Shown here piece by piece: positions 9,494 to 17,838 of a stretch of DNA of 41,470 nucleotides; the first letter of the stretch is position 1; each line of letters opens with the position of its first letter. Below the pieces are notes generated by a model. The model did no database searches. It was not told the origin of the DNA and worked only from the letters and a program-made list of their open reading frames with translations. The position numbers were made by a program, and so were the translations under genes. Origin of the DNA: an uncultured Clostridia bacterium (lineage in GTDB: Bacteria > Bacillota > Clostridia > Oscillospirales > Ruminococcaceae). Location: NCBI GenBank assembly GCA_947627985.1, contig CANQYD010000016.1, positions 1-41,470 on the forward strand. The letters are read 5' to 3'.

Positions 9494-9538
9494 GGGCGAA
9501 GCCCATGCTCCGCCGCAGGCGGAGCATGGGCTTCGCCC
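9494..9538. repeat. Perfect 21-bp palindromic hairpin, one-armed member of the GGGCGAAGCCC element group
   Basis: GGGCGAAGCCC (9494-9504) and GGGCTTCGCCC (9528-9538) form an outer stem that continues into ATGCTCCGCC / GGCGGAGCAT with a GCA loop, giving 21-bp arms without mismatch. The same outer stem recurs at 30678-30755 and 30851-30927. There is no T run, so it is not an ordinary terminator. The rest of the 9326-9566 gap is G-rich on the plus strand, with no gene seen. Confidence 0.85.
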
Positions 9539-9566
9539 GGTCCTCCCACACCCCACCGCACCCCTC

Positions 9567-10403
9567 CTACCCCATCAAAGCCTCGATTTCCTCCCTGCCG
9601 AGACCCGGGTGCAGCGCCGAGTTGAGAGCCGACGCGATAAGCTCCGCCGTACAGGCTACAAGCTTATCGACAGTCCTCGGCGTGACCATCATCAGGTCGT
9701 CTCCCGAGCCGGTATCCGCAATCGTCGGCACCCCGACCGCGATGCACTTTCTCCCGACGGTCGCTATTGAGAGCTCCTTCCTCGCGTTTAAGACCCCGCT
9801 TCCGGGGGAAATGCCGGTGTCGGTGAGCTGGATCGTCCTACCGAGGTGCCTTACGTCGCAGCAGGCAAGAGCGTCCACCGCTATAAGAGCGTCGGGCTGA
9901 ATCGCCTCGCAGACCGATTTAATTAGCTCCTGAGCTTCTATCCCGGTCTGACCCATCACCCCCGGCGATATCGCGGACACTTCTCCCAAGCCCTCCGACA
10001 TCAGCTCCGGCGCGTTTTCTTTGAGATGCCTTGTCGCAAGTATTTTTGAGCAGACTTTAGGTCCCAAGCTGTCCGGGGTGACTTCCGCGTTCCCGAGCCC
10101 CACTACAAGCACCTTTTTTGACTTCTCAAGCATCGTTTTCAAGCCCTCTTTTAAGCAGTCAGCCCATTCGTCAAAGCTGCTCGGACGGTAGTCCATTCTC
10201 CCGGGGCTTTCGAGCGTAAGATACCTTCCCTTCGGCTTTCCGATCTCCCGGGCAGCTTCCGATGAAGAGACCTTCACGTCGGTGATCTTCAGCCCCATGA
10301 TGCTTTTTTCGATCATCTCGATACCCTCGGGGAGAGGTCTGTTTTTTTCGATGGTCTGGGCTTTTTCGAGCGCGAGATCGGTGCGCAGGTCATTGATATT
10401 CAA
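9567..10403 (-). CDS. gpr: Germination protease GPR
   Basis: 278 residues from the chosen start. GPR is a spore protease (family A25) that degrades small acid-soluble proteins during germination. Recognisable segments are NDLRTDLALE at the N-terminus, GRYLTLESPG, VVGLGNAEVTPDSLGPKV, ISPGVMGQTGIE, DALIAVDALACCD, GISPGSGVLNAR, and AVGVPTIAD. I chose the TTG at 10403 because GGGAG lies 8 nt upstream and zymogens of this family begin close to the RTDLA segment; a TTG at 10442 would extend it by 13 residues. It is divergent from rpsT, a common Clostridia arrangement. Its presence implies sporulation capacity. Confidence 0.95.
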   Translation of the reverse strand: MNINDLRTDLALEKAQTIEKNRPLPEGIEMIEKSIMGLKITDVKVSSSEAAREIGKPKGRYLTLESPGRMDYRPSSFDEWADCLKEGLKTMLEKSKKVLVVGLGNAEVTPDSLGPKVCSKILATRHLKENAPELMSEGLGEVSAISPGVMGQTGIEAQELIKSVCEAIQPDALIAVDALACCDVRHLGRTIQLTDTGISPGSGVLNARKELSIATVGRKCIAVGVPTIADTGSGDDLMMVTPRTVDKLVACTAELIASALNSALHPGLGREEIEALMG

Positions 10404-10449
10404 AAAATCATCTCCCGAAAAATTTTGTGAGAAAATTTTCAAAAAGGGC

Positions 10450-10478
10450 TTGCATTTTTCTTTAAATCGTGTTATAGT
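10450..10478 (+). promoter_or_regulatory. Promoter of rpsT
   Basis: TTGCAT (10450-10455), a 17-nt spacer and TATAGT (10473-10478). The leader to the start codon is about 105 nt. Confidence 0.75.
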
Positions 10479-10591
10479 ATATCCGATACTTGTTTGAATA
10501 ACGCTCTTTTTGCATTTCCTCTCAGTCGTGCAATTAGCTTATCCTAAATAAGTGGATTTCATACCCGAAAGGGAAATAAGGAGGTGTCTTA

Positions 10592-10837
10592 ATGGCAAAC
10601 ATTAAGTCTGCAAAGAAGAGAGTCGAGGTTATCAAGACAAAAACTCTCAGAAACAAAATGGTAAAGTCCAATCTCAAGACCACTATCAAGAAGGCTGACG
10701 CCGCCGAGGGCGCCGACAAGGAAGCCGCCGTCAGAGCAGCCATCAAGAAGGTCGATCAGGCTTGCGCTAAGGGTATTCTCCACAAGAATACCGCTGCAAG
10801 AAAGAAGTCGCAGCTTGCAAAGAAACTCAACGGCTGA
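10592..10837 (+). CDS. rpsT: 30S ribosomal protein S20
   Basis: 81 residues, Lys/Ala-rich and helical, starting [13 protein letters not shown] and ending [16 protein letters not shown], both characteristic of S20. It binds 16S rRNA early in 30S assembly. GGAGGTG lies 8 nt before the ATG. It has its own promoter and terminator. Confidence 0.97.
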   Translation: MANIKSAKKRVEVIKTKTLRNKMVKSNLKTTIKKADAAEGADKEAAVRAAIKKVDQACAKGILHKNTAARKKSQLAKKLNG

Positions 10838-10847
10838 TAAAAGATTT

Positions 10848-10880
10848 CTCCGCCTGCGGCAACTCGGGCGGAGTATTTTT
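10848..10880 (+). terminator. Terminator of rpsT
   Basis: CTCCGCC (10848-10854) pairs with GGCGGAG (10867-10873), followed by TATTTTT. Confidence 0.8.
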
Positions 10881-10930
10881 ATGAATGCCGTAAAGAATAT
10901 TACTGCAATATTTCGCAAGGAGACTTTTTT

Positions 10931-11443
10931 ATGAAAAAAATTTTGATTTTGATCATGATCTCAACTCTCGCGTTTTCACTCTCAGCCTGCGGAGGTGCTC
11001 CCGATGAGACCGAGCCGAAGGTCAGTGCCGATGTAAATATCGAAACATTTGGCACTACGGCGGAAGAATCTCTGCCCGAAGAGACCGCTCCCGCCGCGAC
11101 CTTGGCGCCCGAGACGTCTTCCGAAACATCAGCCGAATCGGTAACGGAAACCGAAGCGGAGACCACCGTCAGGGAGACGGAGCCCGAGTCCGAAAAGACC
11201 GAGCCGGCGACCAAGAAGCCCGAGACCGAGAAGAAGACGGAAGCCGCCACCAAGGCTCCCGAGGTCACGACGGTGAAGGAGACGACCGCCAAGGCGACCA
11301 CCACAGCCACCGCCGCGCCTCCCGCGTCGAGCGAGGAGGAAGAGGAAGAGGAGGAAGCCCCCGAGGAGGACAACATCATCGAGAACCTTGACGAGTGGCT
11401 TATCAGCATGGGAATCGACCCGAATGAGGTAAATGTCGGGTGA
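10931..11443 (+). CDS. Acidic low-complexity lipoprotein
   Basis: 170 residues. The lipoprotein signal ends in LSACG. The mature region is almost entirely Thr/Glu/Pro/Ala repeats (ETE, KTEPATKKPETEKK types) and ends with an acidic run of eight Glu before a short C-terminal helix (NIIENLDEWLISMG). This looks like an extended cell-wall-spanning spacer with a small terminal segment. No enzyme domain is present and I recognise no family. GGAG precedes the ATG at about 8 nt. Confidence 0.75.
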   Translation: MKKILILIMISTLAFSLSACGGAPDETEPKVSADVNIETFGTTAEESLPEETAPAATLAPETSSETSAESVTETEAETTVRETEPESEKTEPATKKPETEKKTEAATKAPEVTTVKETTAKATTTATAAPPASSEEEEEEEEAPEEDNIIENLDEWLISMGIDPNEVNVG

Positions 11444-11452
11444 TATGCATTA

Positions 11453-11479
11453 AACCGTCCTTTTGTGAGGACGGTTTTT
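11453..11479 (+). terminator. Terminator after the acidic lipoprotein
   Basis: AACCGTCC (11453-11460) pairs with GGACGGTT (11469-11476), followed by a short T run. Confidence 0.75.
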
Positions 11480-11499
11480 CTGCGTTTGGGGGATTTTGG

Positions 11500-12104
11500 G
11501 GTGGAGGAGGGGAGGGGCTTTCACCCTCGCCCCCAGCCCCCTCCCCCTTTTAGGGGGAGGGGGCTACGCTTTGCTGTAAGTCTGTACAAAAGTAAGTCGG
11601 TGGAGGGGGTCTACTTAAAATAGCATATCAAATTTCCGCACCTGCGGGAATTTGATATACCTTTTGGCAAAGGGTGCGGCGGGTATTGGGCACTTGCATA
11701 TTATCAAGGCTTGCCTTATTTCCCATGCTGTGTGTAACAAAGCAGTTTTACAAAGCATAGTGCTATTTTGCCTCGCTGCGCTCGGCAAACCAGAGGGGAG
11801 AACCCTTTTGTAAAAGGGTTCTCCCCTTAAACCCCACTCCTAAAACTTTCCCCTCCCCAACCCCCTCCCCCGAGGGGAGGGGCTTCCCGCCTCGCTTCGC
11901 TCGGCTCTGTGGGGCACCCCTGCGGGGTTCCCCACACCCCTCCGGCTTCGGGCGACTTCGTCGCCCTCTTTTGAACGATAAAAGCAAAAAGGACAGCTCT
12001 CGCTGTCCTTTTTGCGGAGATTTCGCGCTCTGCGGAGCGCGACCAAGGGCTCCGCCCTTGGAACCCGCAAGCCCTTTAAAAAGGGCTTGATCCTAAACTT
12101 GACT
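11500..12104. repeat. Composite intergenic repeat field A
   Basis: No gene is supported between 11444 and 12227. The stretch is tiled by hairpins. An imperfect 15-bp pair is at 11625-11639/11644-11658. A perfect 16-bp pair with a 2-nt loop is at 11794-11809/11812-11827. A module at 11889-12043 recurs at 24156-24310 with about four differences in 155 bp. A tail at 12067-12104 (GCAAGCCC, AAAAAGGGCTTGATCC) recurs inverted at 19696-19730. Small frames across it are by-products of the palindromes. Confidence 0.85.
11617..11769. repeat. Possible MITE-like element with 9-bp inverted ends
   Basis: AAAATAGCA at 11617-11625 is matched inversely by TGCTATTTT at 11761-11769. The 153-bp interval holds a long AT-rich hairpin near its left end. 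No target duplication is visible, so mobility is only suggested. Confidence 0.35.
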
Positions 12105-12135
12105 TTTCTCTCACAATGTCGGGTGCATAATCTAT

Positions 12136-12231
12136 CTTCTACCCTCTAACCTCTAAAGCCTAAAAGCCCTCTGACACGCAGCCGGTAAAAGTCCCGCCTC
12201 TGCCTTCTGATTTCTCACTTCTGCCCTCTAA
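12136..12231. repeat. Heptamer tandem repeats (two short arrays)
   Basis: A 7-nt period is seen at 12136-12163 (CTTCTAC, CCTCTAA, CCTCTAA, AGCCTAA) and again at 12197-12231 (CCTCTGC, CTTCTGA, TTTCTCA, CTTCTGC, CCTCTAA). On the minus strand the unit reads like TCAGAAG. The second array runs into the stop codon of the S41 gene. Related arrays lie at 19628-19670 and 38707-38745. Confidence 0.7.
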
Positions 12232-13427
12232 TTGGGTATTTGGCTCGTCACAACCTCGATCGCCCTTCGCAGCGCGTTATCGCTCGTCTCATCAAGCTGC
12301 GCCAGCTGTTCGTCCGAGTCGCCGTCGGGCTGGGAGGCTTCATACGTCGGCTTGACCCCGACCCCCTCGATCTCATAATTCGGCGTCTTTAAAGTCGAAA
12401 TCGGCAGCAAAATCGCGGTGCCGTCGTAAAGGGGATAGGTCTCGAAATAATCGGCGTCCCCGGCGGTCGTCATGCCGACAACAGGGCTCTTTAAGCTGTC
12501 GTTGAGCGCCGCCGCAAACAGCTCCGCCGGACCCTTCGTCTTCTCGTTGACGATGGTGCAGATCGGCACCAAGGGCGCCTGCGAGCCCGTCGCGGTCTCG
12601 TAAACCGTCTCCACGCCGTCTTTTGCGATATTCATCGCGACCGGGGTGCCCCGAGGCAGCATCGCCGTCAGAATATTTACAGCCGAGTCGTAGACCTCGC
12701 CGGAGTTGTTTCTGAGGTCGATGATTATCCCCGCGACGTTTTGCGATCTGAGCGACGAATAAGCCGCCATGAACTGCTGATATGTCTTCTCATTGAATGT
12801 CGAGACTTTTATGTACCCAAGATCACCGTAAACCTGCGTTCTTACGGTGCCCACGGTCATCTGCAAGGTCGAGAGCACAACTTTTCGGTCTACTCCCGCC
12901 GATCTCACGGTCAGCTCAAGCTGGGTGCCCGCGGCGCTCCGAAGCTGCTCGCATGCTTCCTGATACCCAAGGTCAAGGCAGCTCTGCCCGTTGATCTCGA
13001 CGACGCTCTCGCCCACGCTTATCCCGGAAATGGAAGCCGGGCTGTTTGCGATCACCTCCGTGACAGTCGGATAACCCCCGTCCTCGCGCGTATAAACGCC
13101 TATTCCGAGGTGCGTGCCGCTTTGGTGCTCTTTATATAAAGCATACTCCTGCGCTGTCATATAGTCCGCCTCGGCGTCGTCAAGAATCGAGATATACCCC
13201 TCGGCAAGAGCCTCGATAAGCTTATCCTCATCTATAGTGCCGTCGTAGTAAGCCCTGACGTAGGAGTCTATCTGCTCAAGCTTCTGATACATCTCAGCCC
13301 TCTGCTGAACGTCGGCAACGAGGTTATTGTAGATATTCATCGAGTAGCTCGTTGAAATTATGAATGTGATAGCGGCGGCTATCGCCATTAAAGCGATAGC
13401 CAGTCCCAAAGATATTTTACGGTTCAT
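12228..13427 (-). CDS. S41 (CtpA-type) peptidase homologue lacking catalytic residues
   Basis: 399 residues: an N-terminal membrane anchor (about 5-28), a helical segment, a PDZ domain (about 105-180) and an S41 core. DLRNNSG (237-243) corresponds to the family DLRxNPGG. Where active enzymes have NxxSASxxE, this protein has N294-E-K-T-K-G-P-A-E302, placing Gly299 at the nucleophilic Ser. Where they have TFGKGxxQ it has T-A-G-D-A-D-Y-F (321-328), with Asp324 at the Lys and Phe328 at the Gln. Both substitutions are plain in the codons (GGT, GAC). It is therefore probably a pseudoprotease acting through its PDZ domain. It lies 9 nt after the PcsB-like gene in the ftsEX cluster, suggesting a scaffold or regulatory role in septal wall hydrolysis. 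Confidence 0.88.
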   Translation of the reverse strand: MNRKISLGLAIALMAIAAAITFIISTSYSMNIYNNLVADVQQRAEMYQKLEQIDSYVRAYYDGTIDEDKLIEALAEGYISILDDAEADYMTAQEYALYKEHQSGTHLGIGVYTREDGGYPTVTEVIANSPASISGISVGESVVEINGQSCLDLGYQEACEQLRSAAGTQLELTVRSAGVDRKVVLSTLQMTVGTVRTQVYGDLGYIKVSTFNEKTYQQFMAAYSSLRSQNVAGIIIDLRNNSGEVYDSAVNILTAMLPRGTPVAMNIAKDGVETVYETATGSQAPLVPICTIVNEKTKGPAELFAAALNDSLKSPVVGMTTAGDADYFETYPLYDGTAILLPISTLKTPNYEIEGVGVKPTYEASQPDGDSDEQLAQLDETSDNALRRAIEVVTSQIPN

Positions 13428-13436
13428 AGTGTTTCC

Positions 13437-14729
13437 TTAGTATTTTTTGAGATCGAAGCTCTCGGGGTCTTTTCTCTCGCCGTCTACCCTGACTTCAAAG
13501 TGCAGGTGATAGCCCGTAGACCAGCCCGTGGAGCCGACATAACCGATGACGTCGCCGGTATTTACGCTCTGACCCTCGCTCACGATTATCTTGGTCGCAT
13601 GACCGTAGAGAGTTGAGTATCCGCCGCCGTGATCGATGATGCAGTAGTTTCCGAATCCTCCTCCGCAGCCGCAGGAGCCGTCTTTGCCGTAGTTATGGGT
13701 GCAGCCGTTGTATACTTCAAGTACTACTCCGGAGTTTGCGGCGGTGATCTCATCGCCCTTGGAGGCTCCGATATCGATTCCCTTGTGATTGTTAATGCTC
13801 CTCGGACCGTAGTGTGAGGTGATCTTGTAATTTCCGGGCGCGGGCCAAAGGAAGCTTCCCTCCGGCAGATCGCCCATGTATTCCTTCCTTGCCTTCTGAC
13901 GGATTATTTCCTCTAAGCGGTCGTTATATTCTTCCTGCTTTTTCTTTAGTTCGTCAAGATCGTCTTCAAGATCGTCTTTCTGCTCTTCAAGCTCTCTCTG
14001 AGCCTTTTTGGACTGGCTGTATAAGTCCTCAAGGTCCTCAAGCTTAGAATCCCACTCGTCCTTTTTATCCTCAACCTCGGCTTTTTTCTGCTCGGTGAGG
14101 TCCATCGTCTCCTCAAGTGACGCCTGCTGATTCTGAAGTTCCAGCTCAGCCGATTCCAGCTCGTCTATTTTAGTATGTAAATCCTCAATCAGGCTGTCGT
14201 TATAGCCCGCGATCCTCTTGACGAATTCCATTCTCATCAGCATGTCGAAGAAGTCCTCCGAACCGAGGATTATCGACGCCACCGAGTTGTTCCCGCCGAG
14301 ATACATCGCCCTTATGCTCTGACCGTAGCGGTAGGAAATGTCGTCCACCTCGTCCTGACGGTCGGAAATCTTTTGCTCCTGAATAGCAATTTCAGCCTGC
14401 AAAACGGCTATCTCGTCCTCCAAAGCCTCGACCTGATCGGAATAGTCCTGAATCTGCGTGCTCAAAGCCGCAAGGTAATCCTCTACGGTATCGATCTGCT
14501 CGTCGATGGCTTCCTGATTTTCCTTTTCCTTGGAGATGTCGTTTCTTGTCTCCTTGATCTTTTTGTCAAGCTCTTCCTGCTTTGCCTTGTTTGCCTGAAT
14601 CTCAGCCTCCAAATCGTCCTGCTCGTCGGCTTTAAGAGATGTCGAGAACGTGCAGAAAAACAGCGAGCAGCATATCGCCGCGGCGGTTAAAACAGAGGCT
14701 GATTTTTTCATGAACCTTCTGAGCTTCAA
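13437..14729 (-). CDS. PcsB/EnvC-like murein hydrolase (activator) with M23 domain
   Basis: 430 residues. A signal peptide (cleavage near SLKA) is followed by a very long coiled coil (about 35-285, Glu/Lys/Gln-rich) and a C-terminal M23 LytM domain (about 305-430). Zinc ligands are present: HKGID and HLHFE, plus the GHA His. A cysteine-rich insertion (GCTHNYGKDGSCGCGGG) lies between two strands of the domain. Such proteins are gated by FtsEX through the coiled coil and cleave or activate cleavage of peptidoglycan at division. The TTG start at 14729 has AAAGGAG 6 nt upstream; an internal ATG at 14711 is the alternative. It directly follows ftsX. Confidence 0.9.
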   Translation of the reverse strand: MKLRRFMKKSASVLTAAAICCSLFFCTFSTSLKADEQDDLEAEIQANKAKQEELDKKIKETRNDISKEKENQEAIDEQIDTVEDYLAALSTQIQDYSDQVEALEDEIAVLQAEIAIQEQKISDRQDEVDDISYRYGQSIRAMYLGGNNSVASIILGSEDFFDMLMRMEFVKRIAGYNDSLIEDLHTKIDELESAELELQNQQASLEETMDLTEQKKAEVEDKKDEWDSKLEDLEDLYSQSKKAQRELEEQKDDLEDDLDELKKKQEEYNDRLEEIIRQKARKEYMGDLPEGSFLWPAPGNYKITSHYGPRSINNHKGIDIGASKGDEITAANSGVVLEVYNGCTHNYGKDGSCGCGGGFGNYCIIDHGGGYSTLYGHATKIIVSEGQSVNTGDVIGYVGSTGWSTGYHLHFEVRVDGERKDPESFDLKKY

Positions 14730-14752
14730 CTTCTTCTCCTTTCCCGGAAATG

Positions 14753-15658
14753 CTATACGTTGAGATGTTTTCTTGCCGCGATGACGGTGCCGATGGCGCT
14801 GATGAATATTCCCACGCCGAGATATGATAGACCCGTCGGAAGCGCGATCTCCTCAAAGGGCATGATGGCGCCGAATCCGAAGATCGAGAGCATGCTGACG
14901 TCGGTCGAGAACATCGAATACACCTCGGCATAGGCAAGCCAAGTGATCCCGAATGCGATACCTGCCGACAAAATGCCGATCAGGAGCCCCTCGATGAAGA
15001 AGGGTATCTCAATGAATGATTTCGACGCGCCGACGTAGCGCATGATATTTATCTCCCGCCTTCTTGCGTAGACGGAAGTTCTTGTCGAATTTGAGATGAT
15101 GACGAAGCAGACGATTATCAGCGCGAGAATTACCGCCGAGAATAGTACCGTCACGACGTTTCTTAAGCCGACGAGGATCGACGCGAAATCGTCGGGGGAC
15201 TCGACCGAATCGACAAATTCAAGGGTGGAAATCTCGCTTACGGTCCTTGAAAGCTCGCTGATGTCCTTGACCCTGATGCGGTAGCTGTCGGGCAGGGGAT
15301 TGTCCTTTATATAGCGGAAGTCCCTGATCTCCTCCTCGCTCATCGAGGATAAAAGACCCTCCCAAGCCTCGTCTTTGGAGCAGAACGTGACCTCAAATAT
15401 ATTGGGGTTCTCGCCGAGCTGCTGACCCAAGAGGTTGACGTTATTTTCGGGTGTACCGTCCGAGATGACGACCGTGACTTCGTTTCTTGACTCGATGGAG
15501 CCTATCATATTGTTTATATTTATTGAGATGAGGACGGAAATTCCGACCATCATCAGTGAGATCGTGATAACGCAGAGGGAGGCAAAGGAGTTGATCCTGT
15601 TCGACCAAAGCCCCGAAACTCCCTGTTTTAAAAGATATTTTAAGCTCCTAAGTCTCAT
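14753..15658 (-). CDS. ftsX: Cell division protein FtsX
   Basis: 301 residues. One transmembrane helix near the N-terminus (about 25-47) is followed by an extracellular domain (about 50-165) and three further helices. The cytoplasmic loop has the conserved ARRREINIMRYVGAS coupling segment. FtsX forms the membrane part of the FtsEX complex and passes ATPase-driven change to a periplasmic or external hydrolase, here presumably the adjacent PcsB-like protein. The start overlaps ftsE by 11 nt. The 24-nt gap to the PcsB-like gene supports one transcript. Confidence 0.95.
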   Translation of the reverse strand: MRLRSLKYLLKQGVSGLWSNRINSFASLCVITISLMMVGISVLISININNMIGSIESRNEVTVVISDGTPENNVNLLGQQLGENPNIFEVTFCSKDEAWEGLLSSMSEEEIRDFRYIKDNPLPDSYRIRVKDISELSRTVSEISTLEFVDSVESPDDFASILVGLRNVVTVLFSAVILALIIVCFVIISNSTRTSVYARRREINIMRYVGASKSFIEIPFFIEGLLIGILSAGIAFGITWLAYAEVYSMFSTDVSMLSIFGFGAIMPFEEIALPTGLSYLGVGIFISAIGTVIAARKHLNV

Positions 15659-16334
15659 CGGCGCCTCCTATAACTTCATCGAAGGCGATGGTTCCGCTGT
15701 TGATATTGATGATCCTTCCGCCGAAATATTTCACAAGATCGTGCTGGTGAGTGACCATCATCACGGTGGTGCCGGCGGTATCGTTTATTGACTTCAGAAG
15801 ATCTACGATCTCAAAGCTCCTTGCGGGATCGACGTTTCCCGTCGGCTCGTCGGCGATGATAAGATCGGGATCGGCAACAAGCGCTCTTGCAAGGGCGACT
15901 CTTTGCTGTTCGCCGCCCGAGAGATCGTTAGGGTACGATTTTGCTTTCTGGGTCAGCCCCACAAGACCGATCACATAAGGCACCCGAGAGCGAAGATATT
16001 TAGTCGGAGCGTCGGTGACTCTCAAAGCAAAGGCTACGTTGTCATAGACGTTCATGGTCGGGATCAGCCTAAAATCCTGAAAAACGACGCCTATAGTCCG
16101 TCTGAGCTTCGGGATCATTCTCTTTTTCATCTTTGAGAGATTGAAGCCGTTGACGGTGACTTCACCCTCCGTGGCGGTCAGCTCGCGGAGGATGAGTTTA
16201 ATAAGCGTCGATTTTCCTGCGCCGTTGGCGCCGACGATGAAGGCAAATTCCCCGTCGTCGATTTTCAGGTTTATGTGATTGAGGGCATGCTGTCCCGTAG
16301 GATATGTATAGGATACGTTGCGGAATTCTACCAT
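15648..16334 (-). CDS. ftsE: Cell division ATP-binding protein FtsE
   Basis: 228 residues, ABC ATPase. Walker A is GANGAGKST (near 36-44), the signature is LSGGEQQRVALARAL, Walker B is LIIADEPTGNVDP, and the H-loop His is in MVTHQHD. FtsE powers FtsX. GGAG precedes the ATG. The gene follows the PucR-type regulator by 42 nt in the same direction. Confidence 0.96.
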   Translation of the reverse strand: MVEFRNVSYTYPTGQHALNHINLKIDDGEFAFIVGANGAGKSTLIKLILRELTATEGEVTVNGFNLSKMKKRMIPKLRRTIGVVFQDFRLIPTMNVYDNVAFALRVTDAPTKYLRSRVPYVIGLVGLTQKAKSYPNDLSGGEQQRVALARALVADPDLIIADEPTGNVDPARSFEIVDLLKSINDTAGTTVMMVTHQHDLVKYFGGRIININSGTIAFDEVIGGADET

Positions 16335-16376
16335 TTTGGGAAAACTGCTCCTTTCGGGAAAAAGCGGGAATAATTA

Positions 16377-17462
16377 TCAGAACTTCGTGGGCTCGCTCGA
16401 GAGATATTTCTTGACCATCAGCGCAATCTTGAAGATGATGGCGTGATCAAATTCCCTCAGATCAAGACCGGTGAGCTTCTTGATCTTTTCGAGGCGGTAT
16501 ACGAGCGTATTTCTGTGCACAAAGAGTTTTCTTGACGTCTCGGAGACGTTTAAGTTGTTTTCAAAGAATTTCTGGATAGTAAATAGCGTCTCCTGATCGA
16601 GCGACTCGATGGAGCCCTTTTTGAAGACTTCCTTTAAGAAAGTCTCGCAGAGCGTCGTCGGAAGGTGATAGATAAGCCTTGCGATGCCCAAATTTTCGTA
16701 GCTGATGATGGTCTTGTCGGTATCGAAAACCTTTCCGACTTCCAAAGCGATCTGAGCTTCCTTGAAGGATACAGCAAGAGCCCTGACATTATCTACAACT
16801 GTTCCGATGCCGACGTTTACGCGGGTATAGAATTCGCTCGACAATGTGTCCGCGATCGAGAACGCCAGCTTTTCAAGGTCGGCAAGGTCGATATTTGAGC
16901 GGACCTCTTTGATTAAAACGATATCCGTCTCCGACGTCGTAAAGACGAAGTCTTTATTCTTGTCGGGGAAGAGGTTTTGGATGACGTCGAACGCCGAAAC
17001 GTCGTTGGAGGAGACGATTCTTATAAGCAAAACGACTCTGTGAGCCTCGTTGTTGAAGTGAAGCTCCCTCGCCTTGATCATGATGTCCCCGGGCAGAATG
17101 TTATCCAAAACCACGTTTTTGACAAAATTCGTGCGGTCATACTTCTCGTCGTAGAACTGCTGGAGGTTGGCAAGAGCGACTCCGAGCATAGACGCCGTCT
17201 TATAGGCGCTCTCATCGGTGCCCTCGACGAATACGGCGTACTCGTTTCTGGTCTTGGTGCCGAACGGTTTGTAGGTATATCCGTCGCGCACAAAATAGTC
17301 GTAGGTCTCGCCCATGTCAAGGGACACGAACTCGTTAGCGCTGCCGACCTTTGAAGGGTCGCTGCATGCGATAACGGCAGCGGCTTCGTCTACTACGCCT
17401 ATCTCACAACCGACCGTCTCGCTCATCTGGTGGACAATACCCTGAAAGAATCTGTTTGGCAT
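16377..17462 (-). CDS. PucR/CdaR-family transcriptional regulator
   Basis: 361 residues from the chosen ATG. The N-terminal region (about 1-130) resembles a sensor of the CdaR/GAF type. A GGDEF-like central stretch follows, and the C-terminal PucR helix-turn-helix ends it: NNLNVSETSRKLFVHRNTLVYRLEKIKK, near 310-337, is the classic HTH_30 signature. Family members respond to small metabolites (sugar diacids, purines); the ligand here cannot be read. ATG 17462 has GGGAG 8 nt upstream, whereas the ATG at 17480 does not. Standing directly before ftsE, it may share a transcript with the division genes, which is unusual. Confidence 0.85.
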   Translation of the reverse strand: MPNRFFQGIVHQMSETVGCEIGVVDEAAAVIACSDPSKVGSANEFVSLDMGETYDYFVRDGYTYKPFGTKTRNEYAVFVEGTDESAYKTASMLGVALANLQQFYDEKYDRTNFVKNVVLDNILPGDIMIKARELHFNNEAHRVVLLIRIVSSNDVSAFDVIQNLFPDKNKDFVFTTSETDIVLIKEVRSNIDLADLEKLAFSIADTLSSEFYTRVNVGIGTVVDNVRALAVSFKEAQIALEVGKVFDTDKTIISYENLGIARLIYHLPTTLCETFLKEVFKKGSIESLDQETLFTIQKFFENNLNVSETSRKLFVHRNTLVYRLEKIKKLTGLDLREFDHAIIFKIALMVKKYLSSEPTKF

Positions 17463-17578
17463 ATTTATATCTCCCTGCATTAAAAATTAACAACAACTGA
17501 CAACAAGTCGGCTAAGCGATCAGACCGCCATGCTCGGACAAAAACGCCGTAAAATAACGACGATTACTGTCTTTTAGA

Positions 17579-17587
17579 ATTATATCA
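17579..17587 (-). promoter_or_regulatory. Extended -10 promoter for the PucR-type gene
   Basis: TGATATAAT on the minus strand fits TGnTATAAT. No clear -35 is seen. The rest of the 17463-17784 gap is AT-rich with no supported gene. Confidence 0.55.
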
Positions 17588-17784
17588 TTATTTTTTGCGT
17601 CATGTGTTAATAAAGTGTGAATTCGTCTAAAAAAACGCGGGTTTTTTATACAGAATTACCAACACAGAGATTTTCAGCCCAAAAATCCCCTGAATTTGGG
17701 ATAAATCATACAAAAAAGCACCCCGTAAAAATGAGGCGCATTTTCAAAATATGATTAAAATGTGTAAAAAATGAAGAATTCGCG

Positions 17785-17824
17785 GAAAAAAATAACAGCC
17801 GCCCCGGCGAACCAAGGCGGCTGT
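17785..17824 (-). terminator. Terminator of the HPr gene
   Basis: On the minus strand ACAGCCGCC pairs with GGCGGCTGT (17824-17816 / 17803-17795), followed by TATTTTTTT. Confidence 0.85.
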
Positions 17825-17838
17825 CGGTTTAATAATTG

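Noticed and set aside
9494-9538. Rho-independent terminator of gpr
   Set aside because: The stem is long and perfect but lacks a U tract on either strand, and its outer stem matches the dispersed element group.
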